Assembly: GCF_019933235.1 (NCBI RefSeq)
Contig: NZ_CP082945.1
Coordinates: 868,001 to 932,000 of the forward strand
Reading direction: 5' to 3'
DNA: 64,000 nucleotides
Source of the DNA: Streptomyces angustmyceticus
GTDB lineage: Bacteria > Actinomycetota > Actinomycetes > Streptomycetales > Streptomycetaceae
Both the position numbers and the translations under genes were made by a program. The notes beneath the pieces were generated by a model. That model was not told the origin of the DNA and made no database searches. It saw nothing but the letters and a program-made list of their open reading frames with translations. Positions 26,510 to 34,758 of this stretch are shown piece after piece (position 1 is the stretch's first letter; each line of letters starts with the position of its first letter).

Positions 26510-28108
26510 TCAGGTCGGGACGATGCCGTGCTTGCGGTCGGGCAGGTCGGCCTTCTTCTCGCGGAGCATGGCCAGGGACCGCGCCAGCACCCGCCGGGTG
26601 TCGCCGGGGTCGATGACGTCGTCGACGAGGCCGCGCTCGGCCGCGTAATAGGGGTGCATCAGCTCGGACTTGTACTCCTTGACCAGCCGCTCGCGGGTGG
26701 CGTCCGGGTCGGGGGACGCGGCGATCTCGCGGCGGAAGACGACGTTGGCGGCGCCCTCGGCGCCCATCACCGCGATCTCGTTGGTGGGCCAGGCGAAGGA
26801 CAGGTCGGCGCCGATGGAGCGGGAGTCCATCACGATGTAGGCGCCGCCGTACGCCTTGCGCAGCACGATCGAGATGCGGGGCACGGTGGCGTTGCAGTAG
26901 GCGTGCAGCAGCTTGGCGCCGTGCCGGATGATGCCGCCGTGCTCCTGGTCGACGCCCGGCAGGAAACCGGGCACGTCCACCAGCGTCACCAGCGGGATGT
27001 TGAAGGCGTCGCAGGTGGTGACGAAGCGGGCGGCCTTCTCCGAGGCGTGGATGTCCAGCACGCCGGCCAGGGTGTTCGGCTGGTTGGCGATCACGCCGAC
27101 GGTCCGCCCGTCGATCCGGGCCAGGGCGCACACCACGTTGCGGGCCCAGCCCTCGTGCACCTCCAGGTACTCGCCGTCGTCGACGATCTCCTCGATCACC
27201 GCGCGCATGTCGTAGGCCCGGCCGGGGTCGGCGGGGACCAGGCCGGTGAGCGCGTCGGTGCGCCGGTCCGCCGGGTCCTCGCCCCGTACGGGCGCGGCGA
27301 GTTCACGGTTGTTGCGGGGCAGCAGCGAGAGCAGCCAGCGCACCTCGTCGAGGCAGGCGGCCTCGTCGTCGAAGACGAAGTGGGCGACGCCGGAGGTCCC
27401 GGCGTGCACATCGGCGCCGCCCAGACCGTTGTGGGTGATCTGCTCCCCGGTGACGGCCTGGACGACGTCCGGCCCGGTGATGAACATCTGGGCGGTCTCG
27501 CGCACCATGAACACGAAGTCGGTCAGCGCCGGGGAGTAGGCCGCGCCGCCGGCACACGGACCGAGCATCACCGAGATCTGCGGGATCACCCCGGAGGCGC
27601 GGACGTTGCGGCGGAAGATCCCGCCGTAGCCGGCGAGCGCGGTGACGCCCTCCTGGATGCGGGCGCCCGCGCCGTCGTTGAGCGAGACCAGCGGGGCGCC
27701 GGACGCCTCCGCGAGGTCCATGACCTTGTGCACCTTGGCCGCGTGGGCCTCGCCCAGCGCCCCGGCGAACACCCGGAAGTCGTGGGCGTAGGCGAAGACG
27801 GTGCGGCCGTGCACCAGGCCCCATCCGATGATCACGCCGTCGCCGTGCGGCTTGCGGGACTCCAGGCCGAAGCCGGTGGCGCGGTGCCGGCGCAGCGGTT
27901 CGATCTCGGTGAAGGTGCCCTCGTCGAAGAGGAGTTCCAGCCGTTCGTGCGCGGTCAGCTTGCCCTTGGCGTGCTGGCGCCGGGTGGCGGCCGCGTCGGG
28001 GCCCCGGCCGACCTCCTCCTTGAGGCGGTGCAGCTCGTCGGTGGCGCGGCCCAGGTCGGGGCGCGGCGGGGTCAGCGGCGGCGTCGCGGTTTCCTGAAGG
28101 ATCGTCAT
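26510..28108 (-). CDS. Acyl-CoA carboxylase beta (carboxyltransferase) subunit
   Basis: The 532-residue protein has the two crotonase-fold halves of the AccD5/PccB family: the acyl-CoA site near LNDGAGARIQEG, and FLPGVDQEHGGIIRHGAKLL with LRKAYGGAYIVMDS in the second half. Together with a shared biotinylated alpha subunit and the epsilon subunit at 39650, it should make malonyl-CoA (or methylmalonyl-CoA) extender units. There is no ribosome site before the ATG at 28108. Instead a SARP box and -10 end 6 bases before it, pointing to a leaderless message. Confidence 0.92.
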   Translation of the reverse strand: MTILQETATPPLTPPRPDLGRATDELHRLKEEVGRGPDAAATRRQHAKGKLTAHERLELLFDEGTFTEIEPLRRHRATGFGLESRKPHGDGVIIGWGLVHGRTVFAYAHDFRVFAGALGEAHAAKVHKVMDLAEASGAPLVSLNDGAGARIQEGVTALAGYGGIFRRNVRASGVIPQISVMLGPCAGGAAYSPALTDFVFMVRETAQMFITGPDVVQAVTGEQITHNGLGGADVHAGTSGVAHFVFDDEAACLDEVRWLLSLLPRNNRELAAPVRGEDPADRRTDALTGLVPADPGRAYDMRAVIEEIVDDGEYLEVHEGWARNVVCALARIDGRTVGVIANQPNTLAGVLDIHASEKAARFVTTCDAFNIPLVTLVDVPGFLPGVDQEHGGIIRHGAKLLHAYCNATVPRISIVLRKAYGGAYIVMDSRSIGADLSFAWPTNEIAVMGAEGAANVVFRREIAASPDPDATRERLVKEYKSELMHPYYAAERGLVDDVIDPGDTRRVLARSLAMLREKKADLPDRKHGIVPT

Positions 28109-28114
28109 CGGCCG

Positions 28115-28146
28115 AACGTAGGAACGCCGGCTCGAACTCCGCTGGA
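28115..28146 (-). promoter_or_regulatory. SARP box and -10 of the minimal-PKS operon
   Basis: On the minus strand TCCAGCG (28146-28140) and TCGAGCC (28135-28129) repeat at 11 bp. Exactly 8 bases later is TACGTT (28120-28115), a good -10. The hexamer ends 6 bases before the carboxylase ATG, so the start site would be at or next to the A of the ATG. This is the ActII-ORF4-type arrangement. Confidence 0.68.
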
Positions 28147-28210
28147 GAGCGGGGCGGCGCGGCCGCGGCCGTGCGCGGCCCGCCCGCCCGGCGGCGGCCC
28201 GGGTCCGCCG

Positions 28211-29005
28211 TCAGCCGGTGGCGGTCAGCGGCTGCCCCAGGCCGAGGTCGCCGGAGAGCACGGCGTGCTGGAGCTGCTGGAGCCGGGCCGAGGGCTCGAT
28301 GCCGAGCTCCCCGACGAGGGCCTCGCGCAGCCGCTGGTACGCCTCCAGCGCGCGCCAGGAGCTGCCCGAGCAGTGCAGTGCGGTCATCAGCTGGGCGCAG
28401 AAGTTCTCGTGCATGGGGTTCCTGGCGGCGAGGAAGCAGAGTTCGGGCACCACCTCGGTGTGCCGGCCGAGCTTGAGGTCGGCGTCGATCCGGCGTTCCA
28501 GGCAGGCCATCCGGTCCTCCTCCAGCCGGAGCACCTCCAGTTCCAGCACCCCGCCCACGGGCACGTCGACCAGCGCGGGCCCCTGCCAGACGGCCAGCGC
28601 CTTGCCCAGCAGGGCCGAGGCGGCGGCGTAGTCGTGGGCGTCGTAGGCGCCGCGCCCCGACAGGGCGAGCTGCTCGAACTCCTGGACGTCGACCTGGCCG
28701 GGCTGGATCTGGAGGAGGTAGCCGCCGTGCTGGGTGACCAGGACTTCCTTGGCGTTGCGCACGGGGTCGCCGTCCAGGGCCACCGCGATCTTGCGGCGCA
28801 GCTGGAGGATGTAGGTCTGCAGGGTGGTGGCCGCGCTGCGCGGCACGTTCTGCCCCCAGATCTCCTCCATCAGCGTGGGCACGGTCACCACATGGTCGCC
28901 CTGCAGGGCGAGCAGCGCGAGTATCTGCCGCGGTTTGGCGGCGCTGGGCACCAGCGAGACACCGTGCTCGTGGGCGGTCAGCGGGCCCAGAACCTTGATT
29001 TCCAT
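28211..29005 (-). CDS. SARP-family cluster activator
   Basis: The 264-residue protein has an OmpR-like winged helix (about 1-95; PRQILALLALQGDHVVTVPTLM, TTLQTYILQLRRKI). A bacterial transcriptional activation domain with helical repeats follows (about 100-255), matching small SARPs such as ActII-ORF4. It should bind heptameric direct repeats next to -10 hexamers and recruit RNA polymerase. Six such sites are recognisable in this cluster. The ATG at 29005 follows GGGGAGAG; an upstream in-frame ATG at 29029 lacks a good site. No TTA codon was seen in this gene. Confidence 0.92.
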   Translation of the reverse strand: MEIKVLGPLTAHEHGVSLVPSAAKPRQILALLALQGDHVVTVPTLMEEIWGQNVPRSAATTLQTYILQLRRKIAVALDGDPVRNAKEVLVTQHGGYLLQIQPGQVDVQEFEQLALSGRGAYDAHDYAAASALLGKALAVWQGPALVDVPVGGVLELEVLRLEEDRMACLERRIDADLKLGRHTEVVPELCFLAARNPMHENFCAQLMTALHCSGSSWRALEAYQRLREALVGELGIEPSARLQQLQHAVLSGDLGLGQPLTATG

Positions 29006-29058
29006 GAGTGCTCTCCCCTCGTGAGTCACAACCGCCGGCCACGGGGCCGCGGGTCATC

Positions 29059-29140
29059 TCGAGCTTCAAGCGAGGTTCGCACCGGGGAGCGCGCGAGCCC
29101 AGTGAGCCACTCATGAGCACAATCATGAAAATGTCATGCC
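29059..29140. promoter_or_regulatory. Direct-repeat region between SARP gene and peptide gene
   Basis: TCATGAG (29111), TCATGAA (29123) and TCATGCC (29134) are three direct repeats at 12 and 11 bp. Upstream, TCGAGCT (29059-29065) and GCGAGGT (29070-29076) form another 11-bp pair. Neither group has a -10 at the 8-base distance seen elsewhere in the cluster. They may bind the SARP or the response regulator; which one is unclear. Confidence 0.4.
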
Positions 29141-29272
29141 GATGTGGTGAACCAGGCACTGGGGCCCTGCCTCCGGCGCCCGCAGAATACTGCCTCACCG
29201 GACGCCGGGCCGTCGCGCCGAGCAGTTCAGGCCACCTGGGACGGCCCATCCGACAACGGAGGGAACAGTCAC

Positions 29273-29536
29273 ATGCCCGCGATGCACCGGACCATGCCTG
29301 CCCGCCCCGCGGCCGACGCCGCCGACCTCTCCCGCTTCGCCGAACTCGTGGCCCGCGCGGGCCTGGAGCCCGACCTGAAGCACCGTTACACCACCGACCC
29401 GGCGGCCGTGTTCGCCGAGTTCGGGCTGCTGGGCGCGGAGCCCGTCTACACCGCTCCCGCACTCGTCATCGAGGATCTGGGACGGCCGGACGCCACGGCC
29501 ACCGCGCTGCTGACCGGTATCCCGTACGCCGTCTGA
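29273..29536 (+). CDS. Small protein with nitrile-hydratase-type leader, candidate RiPP precursor
   Basis: The 87-residue protein lies directly before a YcaO cyclodehydratase gene, 4 bp from its start. Residues about 20-52 (FAELVARAGLEPDLKHRY, then DPAAVFAEFGL) follow the pattern of NHLP leader peptides. The remaining 35 residues end in LLTGIPYAV and contain no cysteine and no serine; only threonines 60, 75, 77 and 81 could be heterocyclised. There is no Gly-Gly cleavage site. The ATG at 29273 follows GGAGGG. Either it is an unusual precursor or it is a carrier/partner protein of the YcaO enzyme. Resemblance to the NHLP family is by eye. Confidence 0.6.
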   Translation: MPAMHRTMPARPAADAADLSRFAELVARAGLEPDLKHRYTTDPAAVFAEFGLLGAEPVYTAPALVIEDLGRPDATATALLTGIPYAV

Positions 29537-29540
29537 CGCC

Positions 29541-31832
29541 GTGGAGACCACGGAGCCCTTCGTCGGCTTCCGCCGCCATCTGCGTGCCGAAGTGGTGCCC
29601 GACGAGGCCACCTACCTGCTGTCCGAACGAGGGGTCACCGCGCTGTTCGGGCGGCCCGCCGAGGTCGTCGCGCCGCTGCTGGACGGGACGCGGACGCTGT
29701 CGGAACTGCTGACGGAGGCGGCCCGGGAGCTGCCCGCGGTGCAGGCCGGCGCGGTGGTGGCCGAGCTGGCGACGGCCGGGCTGATCGGCTACCGCGCGGC
29801 GCCCGGTGCGCCGTGCGACGGTGCGGCCGCGGCGTTCTGGGACCTGGCCGAGGTCTCCGGCCTGCGGTCCGCGCCGCCGCGGGCGCGGCCGACGGTCGAG
29901 ATCCTGACCGTGGGCCGGGGCGCGGCCGGCCCGCTGGGCGCCGCCTGCGCCGAGTCCGGCCTCACGGTGGCCGCGCCCGGCCCCGGCGGCGGCCCGTCCG
30001 CGGGCGCGGCGGATCTCTCCCTGGTGCTCTGCGACGACTATCTGGCCCCGGACCTGGCGGCCGTCGACGCCTGGCACCGGGCGCAGGGCCGGCCCTGGCT
30101 GCCGGTGCGGACCGGCGGCGCCGAGCCGTGGGCCGGGCCGGTCTTCCGGCCGCGGGACGGGGCCTGCTGGCACTGTCTGGCCCACCGGCTGCGCGGTCAC
30201 CGGCGGGGCGAACTCGCGGTGCAGCGCGCCCTGGGGGCCCGGCGCCCGGTGGCGGCGCCCGAGGCCTCGCTGGCCGCCGGGCGCGCGATGGGCCTGCAGT
30301 GGGCCGTGCTGATGGCGGCGACCTGGCTGGGCGGGGTGCGGCGGGAGGGCCATGACGCGATCTGTGCGCTGGACACCCTGACGCTGCACACCCGCCACCA
30401 CGCCGTGCACCGAAGACCCCAGTGCCCGGCCTGCGGTGACCCGGCGCTGGTGGCGCTGACGGTGTGCCGGCCGGTGACACCGGTCTCCCGCCTCAAGGCC
30501 GCGCACGGCGGCGGCAACCACCGGGCGCTGTCCCCCGAGGAGATGCTGGCGCGCCACGGCCACCTGGTGGGACCGGTGACCGGCGTCGTCAGCGAGATCC
30601 GGCGGGCCGACAACGCCCCTGCCGCGCTGCACTGTTACACCTCGGGGCACAACGTGGCGCTCGGCGGCGGGCTGGGCTGGCTGCGCGGCGGACTGCGCAG
30701 CCTCAGCGGCGGCAAGGGCGTGACCGCCGTGGAGGCGCGGGTCAGTGCGCTGTGCGAGGCCGTGGAGCGCTATTCGGGGACGCGTCAGGGCGATGAGCCG
30801 GTGATCCGTGACTCGCTGCGGGCGCTGGGCGGCGACGCGCTGCACCCCAATCGCTGCCAGCTGTGGGCGGCACGGCAGTTCCGGGACCGCGCGCGGTGGA
30901 ACGCGACCGCCTCGCCGCTCCAGCGGATCGCCGCGCCCTTCGACGCCGCCGCCCCCACCGACTGGACCCCGGTGTGGTCGCTGACCCACGGCCGTCAACG
31001 CCTGCTGCCCACCTCGCTGTTGTACTTCGGTCCCGGCCCGGACGGCAGGCCGCCCGCCCTTGCGGCCGACTCCAACGGCCGCGCGGCCGGCAGCAGCCTG
31101 GAGGACGCCGTCGTACAGGGCTTCCTGGAGCTGGTGGAGCGGGACGCGGTCGCCCAGTGGTGGTACAACCGCACCCGGCACGCCGCGCTGGACCTCGACG
31201 CCTTCGACGAACCGTGGATCGCCGGGCTGCGCACGGCCTACGAACGGGACCTGCACCGCGAGGTGTGGGCACTGGACCTCACCTCGGACTTCGGCGTTCC
31301 GGTGGTGGCGGCCGTCTCCCGGCGCCGGGACAAGGCCGCGCAGGACATCACCTTCGGCTTCGGGGCGCACTTCGACCCGCGGCTGGCGCTGCGCCGCGCC
31401 CTGACCGAGCTGAACCAGTTGCTGCCGCCCGTGCTGGGCGCCCGCGAGGACGGCACGGGGTACCTCACCCGGGACCGTGATCTGCTCGCGTGGTGGACCG
31501 GGGCGACGGTCGCCGCGCAGCCCTATCTGCTGCCCGACGGCGGGCAGCGCGCGTACACACCGGGGAGTTACGGATACCGGCCGCGGGCGGACCTGCGCGA
31601 CGACATCGAGGCGGCGAAGCACCTGGTGGCCGCGCGGGGGCTGGAGTTGCTGGTCCTGGACCAGACCCGGCCGGACGTCGGCATTCCGGTGGTGGCGGTG
31701 CTGGTTCCGGGTCTGCGGCACTTCTGGGCGCGGTTCGCCCCCGGCAGGCTCTTCGACGTCCCCGTGGCCGAGGGGCGGCTGTCGCGCCGGACCCGATACG
31801 AGGACCTCAACCCCGTCCCACTCTTCGTGTAG
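29541..31832 (+). CDS. Single-chain E1-like/YcaO cyclodehydratase (TOMM maturase)
   Basis: The 763-residue protein has three parts. A peptide-recognition winged helix lies at about 15-85. An E1-like domain with a zinc tetrad CWHC (209-212) and CPAC (295-298) spans about 90-310. The YcaO ATPase domain covers about 340-763. The YcaO part shows SGGKGVTAVEARVSALCEAV (Glu399, Glu406, Glu409 as metal ligands) and LEDAVVQGFLELVERDAVAQ. It ends in NPVPLFV, a reduced form of the Pro-rich C-terminus of azoline-forming YcaOs. It should activate peptide amides with ATP to form azolines or related changes. No azoline dehydrogenase or dedicated protease is adjacent. The GTG start has no ribosome site, so coupling to the peptide gene is likely. 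Confidence 0.85.
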   Translation: METTEPFVGFRRHLRAEVVPDEATYLLSERGVTALFGRPAEVVAPLLDGTRTLSELLTEAARELPAVQAGAVVAELATAGLIGYRAAPGAPCDGAAAAFWDLAEVSGLRSAPPRARPTVEILTVGRGAAGPLGAACAESGLTVAAPGPGGGPSAGAADLSLVLCDDYLAPDLAAVDAWHRAQGRPWLPVRTGGAEPWAGPVFRPRDGACWHCLAHRLRGHRRGELAVQRALGARRPVAAPEASLAAGRAMGLQWAVLMAATWLGGVRREGHDAICALDTLTLHTRHHAVHRRPQCPACGDPALVALTVCRPVTPVSRLKAAHGGGNHRALSPEEMLARHGHLVGPVTGVVSEIRRADNAPAALHCYTSGHNVALGGGLGWLRGGLRSLSGGKGVTAVEARVSALCEAVERYSGTRQGDEPVIRDSLRALGGDALHPNRCQLWAARQFRDRARWNATASPLQRIAAPFDAAAPTDWTPVWSLTHGRQRLLPTSLLYFGPGPDGRPPALAADSNGRAAGSSLEDAVVQGFLELVERDAVAQWWYNRTRHAALDLDAFDEPWIAGLRTAYERDLHREVWALDLTSDFGVPVVAAVSRRRDKAAQDITFGFGAHFDPRLALRRALTELNQLLPPVLGAREDGTGYLTRDRDLLAWWTGATVAAQPYLLPDGGQRAYTPGSYGYRPRADLRDDIEAAKHLVAARGLELLVLDQTRPDVGIPVVAVLVPGLRHFWARFAPGRLFDVPVAEGRLSRRTRYEDLNPVPLFV

Positions 31833-31978
31833 AGGGGGCCGTACGACGGCCCGCGGGCCATATGCCAGAGGCCCCGGCCACCTCCGCAAAACCCGCTCCA
31901 CAGACGGTCAGGACCCAGGTTTGGGCCATACTATGCTTCACGTCCGAGAGCCGCGCAGCCAAGGCACGGGGGGCATAC

Positions 31979-33214
31979 ATGGGTGTCACCGGCGTTCCGT
32001 CCGGTGCCGGCGCGGAGCCGTTACCTCAGCGACCGCGGTGGCCCGCGGGGCTGCCCGACCGTGACCTGCCGGCGCCGCGGCTCGCCCGGACCATCACCAT
32101 CGTGGTCCTGCTGTGCCTGTCGATCGTGGTCTCGCTCAACTCCCTGGAGTACAGCGCCAATACGCCGACGCTGGTGGCGTCGGTGGCCATCGTCCTGGCC
32201 GTGTTCCTCCTGCAGTTCCTGCACTCCTCCGCACGCGCCCAGCGCTGGACGACGCGGACTAGGGTCCTGATGCTGCTGACCCAGGCGGTGTTCACCTACG
32301 CGCCCGTCCTGATCTTCCACCGCACCTGGGTCAGCATGACCGGCCCGCTGGCCGGATCGATTCTCCTGCTGGTGCCGTTCCCGCGGGCGTGGATCCCGTT
32401 CGCGGCGACCGTCGCGGTGCCCGCCTCCTTCCAGCTGGTGGTCTCGCTCAGCTGGCTGGAGACCTCCTATCTGGTGCTGTCGACGCTCTTCACCGGCCTG
32501 GTGATCTACGGCCTGTCCCGGCTGACCGACCTCGTCCAGGAGGTGCACCGCTCGCGCGCCGAACTCGCCCGGCTGGCCGTCTCGCAGGAACGGCTGCGCT
32601 TCTCGCGGGACCTGCACGACCTGCTCGGATACAGCCTCTCGGCGATCACGCTCAAGAGCGAGCTGATCTACCGGCTGGTGCCCGGCCGGCCGGAGCAGGC
32701 GCGCGAGGAGATCGCCTCGCTGCTGGACATCTCCCGTCAGGCGCTGTCGGATGTGCGCATGGTGGCCAGCGGGTACCGTGACATGTCGCTCGCCGCGGAG
32801 GCGGAGTCGGCGGCGGCGATCCTGGCCTCGGCGGACGTCCGGGCGGAGGTGGAGATCTCCTGCGGACGGCTGCACCCGGTCATCGACACCGTGCTCGCGA
32901 CGGCCCTGCGCGAGGGCGTCACCAACATCCTGCGCCACAGCAAGGTCGAGACCTGCCACATCAGCGCCGTCACGGAGGAGGAGCGTGTGACGCTGACCCT
33001 GACCAACGACGGCGTACCCGACGATCTGCCCGCGCTCTCCCCCCACAGCGGCAGCGGCATCGGCAATCTCACGGCCCGGCTCGGTGCGGTCGGCGGGCGG
33101 CTGGAGGCGGAACGGACCCGGGACGGCACCTTCCGGATGGTGGCCGAGGCGCCGACGCGGCCGATCGCCGCGCGCACCACGCAAGACCGGATGGCCGCGA
33201 GACCCGCGGCCTGA
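31979..33214 (+). CDS. NarL/DesK-type sensor histidine kinase with TTA codon
   Basis: The 411-residue protein has about six hydrophobic segments (residues 35-185) and a short linker. A HisKA_3 phosphoacceptor follows (RFSRDLHDLLGYSLSAI), then a C-terminal ATPase domain (EGVTNILRHSKVETC, GSGIGNLTARL). It should phosphorylate the response regulator encoded 52 bp downstream. The 15th codon is TTA (32021-32023), so full expression should need the bldA leucyl-tRNA and be developmentally delayed. Promoter-like TACTAT/TATGCT lies at 31929-31937. Confidence 0.9.
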   Translation: MGVTGVPSGAGAEPLPQRPRWPAGLPDRDLPAPRLARTITIVVLLCLSIVVSLNSLEYSANTPTLVASVAIVLAVFLLQFLHSSARAQRWTTRTRVLMLLTQAVFTYAPVLIFHRTWVSMTGPLAGSILLLVPFPRAWIPFAATVAVPASFQLVVSLSWLETSYLVLSTLFTGLVIYGLSRLTDLVQEVHRSRAELARLAVSQERLRFSRDLHDLLGYSLSAITLKSELIYRLVPGRPEQAREEIASLLDISRQALSDVRMVASGYRDMSLAAEAESAAAILASADVRAEVEISCGRLHPVIDTVLATALREGVTNILRHSKVETCHISAVTEEERVTLTLTNDGVPDDLPALSPHSGSGIGNLTARLGAVGGRLEAERTRDGTFRMVAEAPTRPIAARTTQDRMAARPAA

Positions 33215-33266
33215 TCGATGACTGCCCGGCCGCGGCCGGGCACCTGCCGGCCGGGGGAGACCTGCC

Positions 33267-33881
33267 ATGCTCGCCGTCAAGATCCTGCTCGCCGAGGACG
33301 TGCACATGATCCGCGGTGCGCTCATCGCCCTTCTGGAACTGGAACCGGACCTGCGGGTGATCGCTTCCGTCGACCGCGGCGACAAGATCGTGGAGGCCGC
33401 GCTCGCCAGCCGGCCCGATGTCGCCGTCGTCGACATCGACCTGCCGGGCATCGACGGGCTGACCGCCGCCGCGGAGCTGCACCAGCGCCTCCCGGACTGC
33501 CGCACGCTGATCCTCACCAGCCTCGGCCGCCCCGGGACCCTGCGCCGCGCGCTGGCCTCGCAGGTGACGGGTTTCCTCCTCAAGGACGCACCGCCCGACC
33601 AGCTCGCCCAGGCGGTACGGAGCGTGGCGGCGGGGCGGCGGGTGATCGACCCCCAACTGGCCCTGGCCGCCTGGGACTCCCCCGAGAACCCGCTCTCGCC
33701 GCGCGAGCTGGAGGTGCTGCGGCTGGCCGCGCGCGGCGCGGACGCCGCGGAGATCGCGGGCTGTCTGTTCCTGTCGCAGGGGACCGTCCGCAACTACCTC
33801 ACGGCGATCGTCGCCAAGCTCAACGCGCGCAACCGGATCGATGCGGTCCGGATCGCCGAGGAGGCCGGCTGGATACCGTGA
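33267..33881 (+). CDS. LuxR/NarL-family response regulator
   Basis: The 204-residue protein has a receiver domain (phosphoacceptor aspartate in VAVVDIDLPGIDG, lysine in GFLLKDAPP). It ends with a LuxR helix-turn-helix (LSPRELEVLRLAARGADAAEIAGCLFLSQGTVRNYLTA). It is the cognate partner of the kinase before it, a DesR-like pair. Binding sites are unknown; candidates are the repeats before the peptide gene or the kinase promoter. The ATG at 33267 follows GGGGGAGA. Confidence 0.92.
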   Translation: MLAVKILLAEDVHMIRGALIALLELEPDLRVIASVDRGDKIVEAALASRPDVAVVDIDLPGIDGLTAAAELHQRLPDCRTLILTSLGRPGTLRRALASQVTGFLLKDAPPDQLAQAVRSVAAGRRVIDPQLALAAWDSPENPLSPRELEVLRLAARGADAAEIAGCLFLSQGTVRNYLTAIVAKLNARNRIDAVRIAEEAGWIP

Positions 33882-33920
33882 CGGCGGTCCCCCGGCGGCG
33901 GGAGCCGGGCCGGCGCGGGG

Positions 33921-34757
33921 TCAGCCGGCGGTGTCCAGCAGGGCGTCCAGCAGTCCGGCGTCCAGGGCCGTCTGGACGGACAGATCGGTGCCGTCGCCGA
34001 ACCCCGCGTCCTGCACGGCGGCGCTGACGACGTACTTGTCCTCGACGGCGAAGGTGGCGAAGAGCCAGTCGTCGGCCCCCGCGTCCCGCCCGTCGGGCCC
34101 GACCAGCCGGGCCCGGGTGCCGTCCAGGGCGAAGCCGAACTCGGTGAAGCGGAACCGCAGTCCCTGCCCCAGCGCCTTGCTGTACGCCTCCTTCAGCGTC
34201 CACAGCCGCACCAGCGTGTCGTTGCGGTCCCGGCCGTCGGCCGCGTCCAGCCGCTGCCGCTCGAAGGGGGTGCAGCCCTGTGCCTCGGAGCCGGTGCCGG
34301 CCATCCGGCGTGCCGCCAGCTCCACGTCGACGCCCACCCGCCCGCGGCTGGTGATGCCCACCACCATCACCTCCTCGGTGTGGCTGAGGCTGATGTCGAT
34401 CTGGTCGCAGCCGCGCACGAAGGGCCGGCCGCCGGGCTGGTAGGCCAGGTCCACCAGGTCCGGCGCGGTCTCGATGGCCACCGCGGCGGCGTGCCGCAGC
34501 AGCAGCCGCGAGGCCAGGAACCGCTCCTTGGCCCGGGGGTGGGTCAGAGTCTGGTAGCGGTGCCAGTCACGGCCGAGGACCGGCCGCACCCGCGCCACGT
34601 CCTGGATGTGCGGCAGCCACTGCGCCAGCAGCCCGTAGACGAGGACCACACCGGTGGCGGACAGGTCGTCATGGACGGTGTGCCACGGTCCCTGCGGTCC
34701 GGCAACGGCCCGGGGGCGGCTCGGCGGGGGCCCGGCATGGGGGGACGCCGGTGCCAT
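33921..34757 (-). CDS. Sfp-type 4'-phosphopantetheinyl transferase
   Basis: The 278-residue protein shows the two family motifs, GVDVELAARR for metal and CoA binding and WTLKEAYSKALG at the catalytic site. Between them is LSHTEEVMVV, with the histidine that marks Sfp types. It should convert the apo-ACPs of the cluster (discrete ACP and the ACP of the ACP-AT fusion) to holo form. It is the last gene of a leftward operon. Its ATG is one base from the stop of the ACP-AT gene. Confidence 0.92.
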   Translation of the reverse strand: MAPASPHAGPPPSRPRAVAGPQGPWHTVHDDLSATGVVLVYGLLAQWLPHIQDVARVRPVLGRDWHRYQTLTHPRAKERFLASRLLLRHAAAVAIETAPDLVDLAYQPGGRPFVRGCDQIDISLSHTEEVMVVGITSRGRVGVDVELAARRMAGTGSEAQGCTPFERQRLDAADGRDRNDTLVRLWTLKEAYSKALGQGLRFRFTEFGFALDGTRARLVGPDGRDAGADDWLFATFAVEDKYVVSAAVQDAGFGDGTDLSVQTALDAGLLDALLDTAG

Positions 34758-34758
34758 G

